Of a stretch of DNA of 12,170 nt, positions 5,430-12,170 are shown in pieces. Positions within the stretch are counted from its first letter, which is position 1; each line of letters starts with the position of its first letter. The stretch covers positions 1-12,170 of the forward strand of contig JASHTI010000035.1 in NCBI GenBank assembly GCA_030040625.1, written 5' to 3'. The notes beneath the pieces are model-generated. The model ran no database searches. It worked only from the letters and a program-made list of their open reading frames with translations, and was not told the origin of the DNA. Made by a program: the position numbers and the translations under genes. This DNA comes from Thermoplasmata archaeon (GTDB taxonomy: Archaea; Thermoplasmatota; Thermoplasmata; Lutacidiplasmatales; UBA184).

Positions 5430-6367
5430 CCGAGGAGGTACACCGGGACGGACAGGAAGACGACCGGCTGGGTCAGCGCCGTGTCGAGCAGCTCCACCGT
5501 GCACGAACCGGGGACCGTGAAGCACCAGAGCGGGGCGCCGTGGTAGTCGTCCGTGTCCGGCTTGCCCCAGTCGCACGAGGAGCTCCAGGGGCAGGTGCAC
5601 GTCGTGCCGCCGCCCCGGCACTCCTCGAAGAGGTCGCTGGGCGCCTCGAAGATCGAGTCGGGCGTGTGCACGTAGAGCACCAGGGTCATCCCCGGCTGCA
5701 ACGTCGTCAGCGCCTCGTTCAGCGGGTCGAAGAACCCGAGCCGGTTGTAGTAGACGCTGTTCGCCCCGCTCCCCTCCGGATTGTAGGTACCGCAGGTGCC
5801 GAGCGTCGGCGCGCTCGACGAGAGGTTCTGCGAGCCGCCGCCGCCCGGCACCCACTCCATGTCATCCAGCATGCCCTTGACGAGGTAGGTCGTACTGGTC
5901 GTGGTGACACCCTTGGTCGTGGTCGTGTTCGTGCAGATGAACTCGAACTCAATGCCGGAGAGCGGGATCGGCTGCGAGACCCCGGTGATGATGAGGCCGG
6001 TGGCGTTCATCGGGTTGTAGATGCCGGTCCCTTCGTCCTCGCACTGGGTGTTCCAGTCGTTCATGTACTCGGTCCAGAGCGCCCGATCGCTGGTGTTGTT
6101 CTCCCCGCCCCAGAGGTAGTACTTCCAGTCGTTCGGGAGGTAGGGCAGGTTCGGGTAGCAGTCGGTCGGGTCGCCCCACGCGGGGTACTTCACGTTGTTC
6201 ACGGCGGAGTAGGTGATCGACGGCGGGCTGCTCGGGTACGGCAGCCGGATCGCGTAGATGATCCCCATCAGCACGACGGTCAGCGTGACCATCAGGATCA
6301 CGCTGATGATCTGGGCGACGCCCCGGGACCCCGACCCACGGTGGCGCCACCGGTAGGCTCGCCGCAC
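5426..6367 (-). CDS. Cysteine-rich archaeal type IV pilin-like surface protein
   Basis: The 313 residues start with a basic leader ending SRG, followed by VAQIISVILMVTLTVVLMG and more hydrophobic sequence to about residue 40. This is the class III signal and N-terminal helix of archaeal pilins; prepilin peptidase would be expected to cut after Gly16, and the helix would pack in a pilus core or anchor the protein. The rest is outer domain, with ten cysteines (70, 109, 145, 192, 250, 257, 259, 265, 282, 289), four of them within 250-265, a Thr-rich stretch (146-160) and sequons at Asn90/91, Asn121, Asn147 and Asn181. It is longer than a typical pilin, so the outer domain is probably an adhesin or binding module. 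The start is a GTG about 29 bp after a strong TATA box; an ATG at 6386 is out of frame. No pilus ATPase or prepilin peptidase gene is nearby. It is coupled to the next gene by ATGA. Confidence 0.82.
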   Translation of the reverse strand: MRRAYRWRHRGSGSRGVAQIISVILMVTLTVVLMGIIYAIRLPYPSSPPSITYSAVNNVKYPAWGDPTDCYPNLPYLPNDWKYYLWGGENNTSDRALWTEYMNDWNTQCEDEGTGIYNPMNATGLIITGVSQPIPLSGIEFEFICTNTTTTKGVTTTSTTYLVKGMLDDMEWVPGGGGSQNLSSSAPTLGTCGTYNPEGSGANSVYYNRLGFFDPLNEALTTLQPGMTLVLYVHTPDSIFEAPSDLFEECRGGGTTCTCPWSSSCDWGKPDTDDYHGAPLWCFTVPGSCTVELLDTALTQPVVFLSVPVYLLG

Positions 6368-6384
6368 GAGGAGAAATGAGGCGC

Positions 6385-6400
6385 ATAGATACGTATATAG
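6385..6400 (-). promoter_or_regulatory. Strong AT-rich promoter of the pilin-like unit
   Basis: This is the most AT-rich patch in the window. On the minus strand it reads CTATATACGTATCTAT, with a TATATA core centred about 29 bp before the GTG at 6367, as expected for a leaderless gene. It also contains the 8-bp palindrome ATACGTAT (6389-6396), which could be a regulator site overlapping the TATA box. It gives the surface genes their own promoter, independent of ppsA. Confidence 0.7.
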
Positions 6401-6429
6401 CTTGGCCCGCGGAGCGCGGTCCGGGGCCC

Positions 6430-6450
6430 GGCTCCTCGGCGCCGAGAGCC
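6430..6450 (-). terminator. Hairpin just after the ppsA stop codon
   Basis: Two stacked 4-bp stems (6430-6433 with 6447-6450, and 6435-6438 with 6443-6446) separated by a 1-nt bulge close a GCGC loop, 2 bp beyond the ppsA TGA. The position suits an end to the apgM-trm5-ppsA transcript before the pilin promoter. No T-run follows, and short GC stems are common at this composition. Confidence 0.35.
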
Positions 6451-6452
6451 GC

Positions 6453-8774
6453 TCAGCCGGCCCGAAGGCCGTCGAGCTTCATCCTCTGCTCGATCGCCGC
6501 GATCGTTCGCGCTGTGGTGACGACCGTGTCCGCGTTCAGCGAGATCGAGTCGATCCCCTCGCGAACGAGGAACTCGGCGAACTCGGGATAGACGCTCGGG
6601 CCCTGCCCGCAGATCCCGACCGTCGTCCCCTCCGCGTGGGCCCCCTCGATCAGGAGGCGGATCGCGCGCAGGACGGCCGGGTCGCGCTCGTCGAAGTAGC
6701 CCATCCGGCCGAGCGTCTCGGAGTCCCGATCGGCGCCGAGCACGAGCTGGGTGAGGTCGTTCGACCCGATCGAGAAGCCGTCGCAGTGGTGCGCGAAGTC
6801 GCGGGCGAGGAGGACGGTCGACGGGACCTCCGCCATCAGGTAGAGCTTGAAGTCGCGCGACCGCTTCAGCCCCGCCGCCCGGAGCATCTCGGCGATCTCC
6901 TCGAGCTCCCAGGTGTTGCGGACGAACGGCAACATCACCATCGCGTTCTTCAGGCCCATCTCCGAACGGACGCGCTGGATCGCGGCGAGCTCGCACTGGA
7001 ACGCGGGGCGGTAGACGCTGGAGATGTAGCGCGAACACCCCCGCCAGCCGATCATCGGGTTCTCCTCGACCGGCTCGAACGGCTCGCCGCCCGGCATGCC
7101 GCGGTACTCGTTCGTCTTGAAATCGCTGGTCCGGATGATCACGGGCCGCGGGTGGAACGCCTGGCAGACCTTCGCGATCCCCTCGGACAGACGGCGGACC
7201 AGCTCGTCCTGGCGGCCTTTCTGGATGAGGGCGAGCGGGTGCTCGCGGACGTGGGCCGTGAAGATGAACTCGATCTGCAGCAGCCCGACGCCACCGACCG
7301 GCAGCCGGGCGTACTCCTCGGCCTTCTCCGGCACGCCGACGTTCACGAGGATCTTGGTCGCCGTCACGGGGACGGTCTCGTGGACGGCGACGCCCCCGGC
7401 GGCCGGCGCGGGAGCCGGCGCCTTCGCAACGGTGCTCGTAAGGCGACCGCGGTAGACCGCCCCGGTCTTCCCGTCGACCGTCACCTCGGTGCCGTCCGGG
7501 ATCAGGGTGGTCGCCTCGCGCGTCCCGACGATGCACGGCACGCCGAGCTCCCGGGAGACGATCGCCGCGTGGCAGGTCATCCCCCCCTCGTCGGTGACGA
7601 TGGCGGCCGCCCGGCTCATCGCCGGAACCATGTCCGGTGTCGTCATCGTCGTCAGCAGCACCTCCCCGGCCTTCAACCGGTCCATCTGTTCGGCGCCCCG
7701 GAGGAGACGGGCCACCCCCGCCGCCACCCCGGGGCTCGCCCCGAAGCCGCGGACGATCGGGGCCGCCTCGCCGAACGACGGGGCGGCCGGCCGTGCGGGC
7801 CCGGCCGTCGAGGTCGGGATTGTCGTCACCGGTCGCGCCTGGACGATGTAGATCGCCTGGGCGTCCGCGCACCACTCCACGTCCATCGGTCGCCGGTAGC
7901 GGGACTCGATGAGGCGGGCGAGCGAGACGAGCCGGGCGAGGCGCGGATCCGGTAGCTTCTGGGCCGAGCGCTCGGCGGCCGGCACTTCCTCGCGCCGGTT
8001 CCCGCCCCCCTCGGCCCGGACGTAGCGGATCTTCTGCTCGGAGATCTGCTTCTGGACGGTCTGCAGCGTCGCGCCGTCGACGACGTAGTGGTCCGGCGTG
8101 ACCTCCCCGCCGACGATCGCCTCGCCGAGGCCCCAGCCGGCCTCGACGATCATGTGGTTCTCTCCGGTGTTCGGATCGCGCGTGAAGAGGATGCCGCTGA
8201 CGGTCGAGTCGACCATCTTCTGGATCAGCACCGCCAGGCGCAGGCCGGTGTGGGTGATCCCCTTCCGCTGACGGTAGACGAGCACCCGCGGGGTGAACAG
8301 CGAGCCCCAGCAGCGCCGGACCGACCCGAGCACCTGGTCGACCCCGTGCACATTCAGGTAGGTGTCCTGGAGACCGGCGAACGACGCGTCGTCGAGGTCC
8401 TCGGCCGTGGCGCTCGAGCGGACCGCGGAGAACCGGACGGTGTGACGGCGCGCATACGCCTCGTACGCGTCCGCGATCGTCGCGCGGAGCTCCGCCGGGA
8501 ACTCCTTCTCCTCGAAGGCGGCGCGGATCCGGCGCGCGGCCTCGTCGGCGCTCGAGGGCGTGCTCTCGTCGATCGTCGCCATCGCCGCGTCGATCACCGG
8601 TCCCAGCCCGTTCGCCGCCACGAAGGCGTCGTACGCGTCGGTCGTCACCACGAAGCCGGGGGGCACCGGCAGACCCTCGCGGATGAGCTCGCCGAGCTTG
8701 CCGGCCTTGCCGCCGACCAGCCCGAGATCCTTCTCCGAGGTTTCGCCGAGGTCGACGACAAGCCGGGGCGCCAT
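6453..8774 (-). CDS. ppsA: Phosphoenolpyruvate synthase (pyruvate, water dikinase)
   Basis: PpsA converts pyruvate, ATP and water to phosphoenolpyruvate, AMP and phosphate, the entry step of gluconeogenesis from pyruvate. The 773 residues show the three expected domains: an N-terminal ATP-grasp domain (about 1-320) with GGKAGKLGEL (21-30) and the SAVRSSATAEDLDDASFAG segment; the swivelling phosphohistidine domain with EGGMTCHAAIVSREL, catalytic His402; and a C-terminal TIM barrel (about 470-773) with FSIGSNDLTQLVLGADRD (667-683) and acid/base Cys722 in ICGQGPS. An Ala/Pro linker (about 450-460) joins the last two domains. The residue after CGQ is Gly, where Ala is more usual. No intein is present. 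The ATG lies 4 bp after the trm5 stop, so it is probably the last gene of the apgM-trm5-ppsA operon. Pyruvate phosphate dikinase is a relative, but the layout and motifs fit PpsA. Confidence 0.96.
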   Translation of the reverse strand: MAPRLVVDLGETSEKDLGLVGGKAGKLGELIREGLPVPPGFVVTTDAYDAFVAANGLGPVIDAAMATIDESTPSSADEAARRIRAAFEEKEFPAELRATIADAYEAYARRHTVRFSAVRSSATAEDLDDASFAGLQDTYLNVHGVDQVLGSVRRCWGSLFTPRVLVYRQRKGITHTGLRLAVLIQKMVDSTVSGILFTRDPNTGENHMIVEAGWGLGEAIVGGEVTPDHYVVDGATLQTVQKQISEQKIRYVRAEGGGNRREEVPAAERSAQKLPDPRLARLVSLARLIESRYRRPMDVEWCADAQAIYIVQARPVTTIPTSTAGPARPAAPSFGEAAPIVRGFGASPGVAAGVARLLRGAEQMDRLKAGEVLLTTMTTPDMVPAMSRAAAIVTDEGGMTCHAAIVSRELGVPCIVGTREATTLIPDGTEVTVDGKTGAVYRGRLTSTVAKAPAPAPAAGGVAVHETVPVTATKILVNVGVPEKAEEYARLPVGGVGLLQIEFIFTAHVREHPLALIQKGRQDELVRRLSEGIAKVCQAFHPRPVIIRTSDFKTNEYRGMPGGEPFEPVEENPMIGWRGCSRYISSVYRPAFQCELAAIQRVRSEMGLKNAMVMLPFVRNTWELEEIAEMLRAAGLKRSRDFKLYLMAEVPSTVLLARDFAHHCDGFSIGSNDLTQLVLGADRDSETLGRMGYFDERDPAVLRAIRLLIEGAHAEGTTVGICGQGPSVYPEFAEFLVREGIDSISLNADTVVTTARTIAAIEQRMKLDGLRAG

Positions 8775-8778
8775 GCGC

Positions 8779-9801
8779 TCAGACCCCTGCCCGCACCGCG
8801 GTCACCGCGATCAGGTCGCTCGACGGCGAGTACGGATGGACGACCCGCAGCTCCCGGACCGCGAACGGACCGACCGCCGAGAGCGCGCGCTCGACCACGT
8901 TCCCTCGCTCGCGGACCTCGTCCCGGCGCACGACCTCGTAGTAGTGCAGCGAGCCACCGGGCGCGACCAGCGGTGCCACCTGGGGTCCGTACTTAATCCC
9001 TTCGCGGGGAAGGTTCATGATCACGCGTTCCACCGGCGGGGCGGAGGCGGCGAACTCCTCGACGCTCGCCTCCACCGGTTGAACGCGGGGGCCGAACGGG
9101 TAGCGGGCCAGCGTCCCGCGGAGCAGACGGATCGCCGCCGGATTCGCGTCGATTGCGGTGACCGCGGCGACCCGACCGGCGTGGGCCAGCATCACCGAGA
9201 ACGGCCCGACCCCGCAGCAGAGGTCGTAGGCCCGCTCGCCCGGGCGACTCAGGCGCGCGAGACGCGCGTGCTCGCCGGCGAGCCGTGGCGAGAAGTAGGC
9301 GCGCTCCACGTCGACGTCGAACGCGAGCCCGTTCTCGCGGTGGCGGGTCGTCCAGGGACCGCCGCCCGCGATCCGTTCCACCCGGCGTCGCCGCTCCACG
9401 CCCTCGACACCGCGATCGAGTCCCACGAGGCGAGCCCCCGGGACGAAGCGGAGCAGCGCCTCCCCGATCTCTCCCCGCGCTCCCTCGAGCTCCGGTGGAA
9501 GCCGGATGAGGACGATGTCCCCGACGATGTCAAAGGACCGGGGAAGGAGACGCTTCCGATCCGCCGGCCAGTCGAGCAGGTCCCGGAACTCCGTACGGCT
9601 CGGCCGCTCCTGGACCGGGAAGTCGTGCTCCTCCAGGCGGCCCAAGCTCGAGGGCGGCTCCGCGCCGTCCACGAGAGGGAGCACGAGGTCGGTCGCGCGC
9701 CGCACGATCGCAAGGTCCTCACGGAGCGTCCGGGCCTCCCGAAGAGCACGCCGGGCCTCCTCGCCACGGCTGCGCTCGACGACGAGCCCCCGTGCTCTCA
9801 T
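8779..9801 (-). CDS. trm5: tRNA (guanine37-N1)-methyltransferase, Trm5 type
   Basis: Trm5 transfers a methyl group from SAM to N1 of G37, next to the anticodon, preventing +1 frameshifting; in archaea it is the counterpart of bacterial TrmD. The 340 residues contain an N-terminal helical part, the RSFDIVGDIVLIRLP segment (88-102), HRENG (154-158), YFSPRL (169-174), the Rossmann SAM loop DLCCGVGPFS (193-202), AIDANPAAIRLL (216-227) and the catalytic-loop NLP motif (263-265). The NLP motif favours Trm5 over the related wybutosine enzyme Taw2. The GVGPF loop is preceded by Cys-Cys, where many homologues have other small or hydrophobic residues. The frame is open well upstream, but the ATG at 9801 is chosen because it forms ATGA with the apgM stop and leaves a normal family length. 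It lies between two central-carbon genes. Confidence 0.93.
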   Translation of the reverse strand: MRARGLVVERSRGEEARRALREARTLREDLAIVRRATDLVLPLVDGAEPPSSLGRLEEHDFPVQERPSRTEFRDLLDWPADRKRLLPRSFDIVGDIVLIRLPPELEGARGEIGEALLRFVPGARLVGLDRGVEGVERRRRVERIAGGGPWTTRHRENGLAFDVDVERAYFSPRLAGEHARLARLSRPGERAYDLCCGVGPFSVMLAHAGRVAAVTAIDANPAAIRLLRGTLARYPFGPRVQPVEASVEEFAASAPPVERVIMNLPREGIKYGPQVAPLVAPGGSLHYYEVVRRDEVRERGNVVERALSAVGPFAVRELRVVHPYSPSSDLIAVTAVRAGV

Positions 9802-11135
9802 GCCGTCGGACCGAGCCCGGCGGCCCGAAGGAGCCGCGGGAGGACCTCCGAGGACCGAAGGCGCACCGGGAACCCCCCGGCCGGCGCCGGTCCGCCGAAG
9901 CGCAGCGGACCCGGGCGGCCGGGCCCCGCCGCCCCGCCCCCGACGAGCAGCCACGGCACCGGATCGTCCGAATGTCCGCGCAGGACGCAGGGCGTGGCGT
10001 GGTCCGCGGTCACGGCGATCGCCGTGCGCTCGAGGTCCAATCCCTCGAGCAGCGGCCCGAAGAACGCGCGATCGATCTCCTCGACCACCGCGCGCTTCCG
10101 GTCGGCGTCCCCGTCGTGCCCCGGCTCGTCCGGGCCCTTCAAATGGACGTAGACGAGCGGCACCGAGCCGAGGAGATCCCGCGTCACCATCGCCCGTTCG
10201 CGGTAGCCCGCCGGCCGATCGGAGCCCATGGGCCCGACGAATCGGTCCTGGAGCCCGAGGAGTCGCGCGATCCCACGCTCGACCGGCATCTCGGTGACCG
10301 CGGCCGCGGAGATCCCGTGGCGCTCGGCGAATCCGACGGGTCCGGGCTCGGGGAGTCCCCCGGCGTTGCGCACGAGCAACCCGCTGGCGGGCAGCGCGCC
10401 CCTCGCGCGGCGGGCCACGTTGATCGGGTCGGCGTCCAGGAGCGCCGGCACCCGCACGAGGAACGCGTTCAAGGCCTCCGCGGCTCGACGGGCGGCCGGG
10501 CTGGCATCGAGCGGCCGGACCGTCTCCACCTTGGGCTCCGGTGCCGCCTTCGCCTTGCCGAGCCCACCGACGCGCTCGTAGAACGGATCGGCGTTGGAGA
10601 CGTTCGGTGACAGCGGACCGTCGGCCCGAGGTCGGAGCCACAGCACCCCTCGATGGCCGACCGTGGCGCGAACCTCCGCGCGGATCCCGAGGGGTCCCAG
10701 TAGGTCGGCCTCGGAGAGCGATCGCGCGAGGCCCGTCGACTCGGCCGTGGAGAGGGAGCGGCCGACCCGCGCGTCCAGGACCCGGCCCGTCGCGTCGATC
10801 GTCGCGAAGTTGAGCCGCAGCGCGATGTCGCCCGGCCGGAGCGGGATCTCGACGCCCAGGGCCTCGAGGATCCCACGACCCGGCGAGTCGTGCTCCGGGT
10901 CGTAGCCGAGGAGCGCGAGGACCCCGGCGTCCGACTCCGGGGCGACTCCCGGGCCGAGGATCGAGACCTCCCCGACCTCCCCGCGGCCCGAGAGGCGGTC
11001 CAGGTTCGGGGTCGCCGCGACGTCGACCGGGCTCCGGCCGTTCAACGCCGGCGTCGGTCGGTCACCGAGACCGTCGAGGACGATGAGAGCCGCCGACGAG
11101 GCCGTCGGACGAGCCGAGCGCGTCGTCCCCGCCAT
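9798..11135 (-). CDS. apgM: 2,3-bisphosphoglycerate-independent phosphoglycerate mutase, archaeal type
   Basis: ApgM interconverts 3-phosphoglycerate and 2-phosphoglycerate in glycolysis and gluconeogenesis. It belongs to the metal-dependent alkaline phosphatase superfamily. The 445 residues show the N-terminal metal motif VLDGLGDRP (Asp21), TPNLDRL (42-48), the nucleophile region PESDAGVLALLGYDP (Ser68), GRGILEALG (86-94) and the RLNFATID strand (107-114), then the second metal cluster VHLKGPDEPGHDGD (His331, Asp336, His340) and TADHATPC...GHSDDPVP (Asp378, His379, His388). Around Ser68 the sequence is SDAG where family members commonly have SDTA; the nucleophile is kept. A short, poorly conserved N-terminus (1-15) precedes the first strand. 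It appears to be the first gene of the operon, overlapping trm5 by ATGA, with ppsA downstream. Its own promoter must lie in or beyond the 39-bp divergent gap, and no clear TATA box is seen for it. Confidence 0.95.
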   Translation of the reverse strand: MAGTTRSARPTASSAALIVLDGLGDRPTPALNGRSPVDVAATPNLDRLSGRGEVGEVSILGPGVAPESDAGVLALLGYDPEHDSPGRGILEALGVEIPLRPGDIALRLNFATIDATGRVLDARVGRSLSTAESTGLARSLSEADLLGPLGIRAEVRATVGHRGVLWLRPRADGPLSPNVSNADPFYERVGGLGKAKAAPEPKVETVRPLDASPAARRAAEALNAFLVRVPALLDADPINVARRARGALPASGLLVRNAGGLPEPGPVGFAERHGISAAAVTEMPVERGIARLLGLQDRFVGPMGSDRPAGYRERAMVTRDLLGSVPLVYVHLKGPDEPGHDGDADRKRAVVEEIDRAFFGPLLEGLDLERTAIAVTADHATPCVLRGHSDDPVPWLLVGGGAAGPGRPGPLRFGGPAPAGGFPVRLRSSEVLPRLLRAAGLGPTA

Positions 11136-11138
11136 GTG

Positions 11139-11148
11139 CTCTTAAGAG
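11139..11148 (+). promoter_or_regulatory. Palindromic TATA-like box in the apgM divergent gap
   Basis: CTCTTAAGAG is a perfect 10-bp palindrome, flanked by TGCTC (11137-11141) and GAGCA (11149-11153), which repeat inversely. The CTTAAG core is centred about 31 bp before the ATG at 11175, matching the ahcY arrangement, so it is assigned to the plus-strand membrane gene. It is too close to the apgM ATG (about 8 bp) to be that gene's TATA box, but a protein bound here could affect both genes. Confidence 0.5.
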
Positions 11149-11174
11149 GAGCAGGGGCCGTAGCCTCGCGTCCT

Positions 11175-12170
11175 ATGGCGGCCGAGCCGTCCCGCGGCTT
11201 TAGGGGTTTCTTTCGCTCGACCGCGGGCCGCGTGGTCCTGCTGCTGATCGGCATCGGGGCGGTCTTCGGGACGTTCGCCTACGTCGCGACGCTGATCGCG
11301 ATCCCGGTGATGCTGATCGTCGGCCTCGCCCTGCCGATCTGGCTCGGGTTGAAGCGACCGCGCTACCTCGCGCTCAGCGCCCTGGTCGTCCTTCTCGTCG
11401 TCGCCCCCTTAGCGACCGTCGTGTTCACGCAGGAGCTGCTCGTCCCCTCGCCCGCGGCGAGTTCCAGCCCGGTGGCGCCGTTCGGCGCGGGCGGCTCCGT
11501 GCTGCAGAGGGCGAACGTCGCCCCGTTCATCGGCACCGCGGACACGACCTTCACCTGGAACGTAACGCTCGAGCCGAAGTACCTGCCGGCGCGGCTCAAC
11601 GGGACGGCCTGGACCGGGGTCACGCTGTACCTGTACATCTCGACGTGCCCGGGCGCGGTCAACCCGAACTCGACGCTCTGTTCCGCCGGCTATCCCCTGA
11701 TCCCTGTGGCGCACGCCTTCAGTGCCCCGCCCGCGAACGGTAGCGTGGTCACCTTCACCTACCGAATCGGTACCAACGGGATCTGGGACTGGCAGATGGT
11801 GCTGCAGATCCCGAATGCCACGAACAAGACGAATCCGGCCCGCATCCTCCTGGTCGGCGACCCGACCTACAACGGGATCGAGGGACCTATCGTCGGCGGG
11901 TTCGCGACGGTCTACGGCGCCCTGATCCTCGCGATCTACCTCGACGAGCTCGTCTACATCGGCATCCCGTTCTACTTCATCCTCCTCCTGTACGTCTGGT
12001 ACAAGAACCGCCAGCGGCGCCACAGGGAGGCGGTAAAGCGAGGGGCGCAGGCCCTCCAGGCGAGGCAGGCCGCCTCCGGCGACGCCGGAGTCGCGGGCGG
12101 AGGGGCGTTGCCGACCGGTGGGAGCCCCCCGCCCGGGTCGGTTGCTCCGCCGGCGAGCTCGGCGGTCGCC
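11175..12170 (+). CDS. Polytopic membrane protein with sequon-rich outer domain (3' truncated)
   Basis: The frame is open from the ATG at 11175 to the window end, giving at least 332 residues; no family is recognised. Predicted layout: a short N-terminus, hydrophobic segments at about 19-58 (probably two spans) and 64-86, an outer domain at about 87-237, two further spans at about 238-254 and 258-276, then a basic patch (277-290, KNRQRRHREAVKR) that should be cytosolic by the positive-inside rule. An Ala/Gly/Pro-rich tail runs on past the edge. All six N-glycosylation sequons (Asn129, 142, 165, 188, 214, 217) fall in the outer domain, as do the only two cysteines (158 and 169), supporting this topology. 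The start is supported by a CTTAAG box about 31 bp upstream. The Ala/Pro tail could lead to a small cytosolic domain such as a zinc ribbon, but that is not visible. Confidence 0.8.
   Translation, partial: MAAEPSRGFRGFFRSTAGRVVLLLIGIGAVFGTFAYVATLIAIPVMLIVGLALPIWLGLKRPRYLALSALVVLLVVAPLATVVFTQELLVPSPAASSSPVAPFGAGGSVLQRANVAPFIGTADTTFTWNVTLEPKYLPARLNGTAWTGVTLYLYISTCPGAVNPNSTLCSAGYPLIPVAHAFSAPPANGSVVTFTYRIGTNGIWDWQMVLQIPNATNKTNPARILLVGDPTYNGIEGPIVGGFATVYGALILAIYLDELVYIGIPFYFILLLYVWYKNRQRRHREAVKRGAQALQARQAASGDAGVAGGGALPTGGSPPPGSVAPPASSAVA

Noticed and set aside
5430..5855. Upstream extension of the single-span membrane protein into the pilin gene
   Set aside because: The extra 142 codons overlap the pilin coding sequence and have shadow-like composition. 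The ATG at 5429 is coupled to the pilin stop and precedes a clear membrane segment.
5949..6386. An ATG at 6386 as the pilin start
   Set aside because: It is out of frame with the pilin signal peptide, and it falls within the TATA region. The GTG at 6367 gives the class III signal and correct promoter spacing.
6402..7955. A 517-codon plus-strand frame opposite ppsA, with an apparent promoter at 6385-6400
   Set aside because: The composition is low complexity and the opposite strand encodes intact PpsA. The AT-rich patch is correctly spaced for the pilin gene on the minus strand, not for this frame.
8991..8997. ACTTAAT as an internal promoter inside trm5
   Set aside because: It encodes the conserved GIKYG region after the NLP motif and is over 200 bp from the ppsA start, so the AT content is explained by codons.
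9802..10641. Upstream extension of the trm5 frame by 280 codons into apgM
   Set aside because: The extension lies entirely inside apgM, has Arg/Gly-rich sequence, and would make the protein far longer than the family. The ATGA overlap at 9801 gives a normal length.
1..12170. Mobile elements, attachment sites, CRISPR arrays or defence genes
   Set aside because: No transposase or integrase motifs, no regularly spaced repeats and no terminal inverted repeats were seen. Codon use and GC look even across the window, with only the promoter patch standing out.

Overview
The window is about 70% GC and very gene dense: ten protein genes (two cut by the window edges), no RNA genes, no mobile elements, no repeat arrays, and no gap longer than about 160 bp. 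It looks like a chromosomal housekeeping segment of a high-GC archaeon. Supporting signs are an archaeal-type 2,3-bisphosphoglycerate-independent phosphoglycerate mutase (ApgM), a Trm5-type tRNA m1G37 methyltransferase, a short archaeal-style S-adenosylhomocysteinase, a dehydrogenase-hydratase fusion in the archaeal domain order, a pilin with an archaeal class III signal peptide, and TATA-like boxes 25 to 35 bp before start codons of apparently leaderless genes. A terrestrial high-GC Thermoplasmatota lineage would fit, but that is inference from composition and gene style; the proteins are not acidic enough to suggest a halophile.

Layout, left to right. (1) 1-142: the C-terminal end of a zinc-ribbon protein (+). 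(2) 229-1847: ahcY and gcvH (+), overlapping by ATGA, preceded by a GC hairpin and a CTTAAG box. (3) 1855-3759: a 3-hydroxyacyl-CoA dehydrogenase/enoyl-CoA hydratase fusion (-), convergent with gcvH and only 7 bp away. (4) 3920-4765: a two-half GNAT acetyltransferase (+), divergent from the fusion. (5) 4761-4807: a nested inverted repeat covering both stop codons of two convergent genes. (6) 4803-6367: a two-gene surface-protein unit (-), a cysteine-rich pilin-like protein followed by a single-span membrane protein, joined by ATGA and driven by an AT-rich promoter. (7) 6453-11135: apgM, trm5 and ppsA (-), tightly packed as one operon. (8) 11175 to the window end: a polytopic membrane protein with a sequon-rich outer domain (+), divergent from apgM.

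Metabolic reading. ApgM (3-phosphoglycerate to 2-phosphoglycerate) and PpsA (pyruvate to phosphoenolpyruvate) act on either side of PEP in gluconeogenesis or glycolysis. The fusion enzyme does two steps of beta-oxidation or the equivalent C4 steps of an archaeal carbon-fixation cycle, giving acetyl-CoA. AhcY removes the S-adenosylhomocysteine made by methyltransferases such as Trm5, and GcvH carries the lipoyl arm of glycine cleavage, so the ahcY-gcvH pair joins two parts of one-carbon metabolism. The least understood content is the three sequon-bearing surface or membrane proteins. No defence system, novel RNA or other obviously new system is visible.
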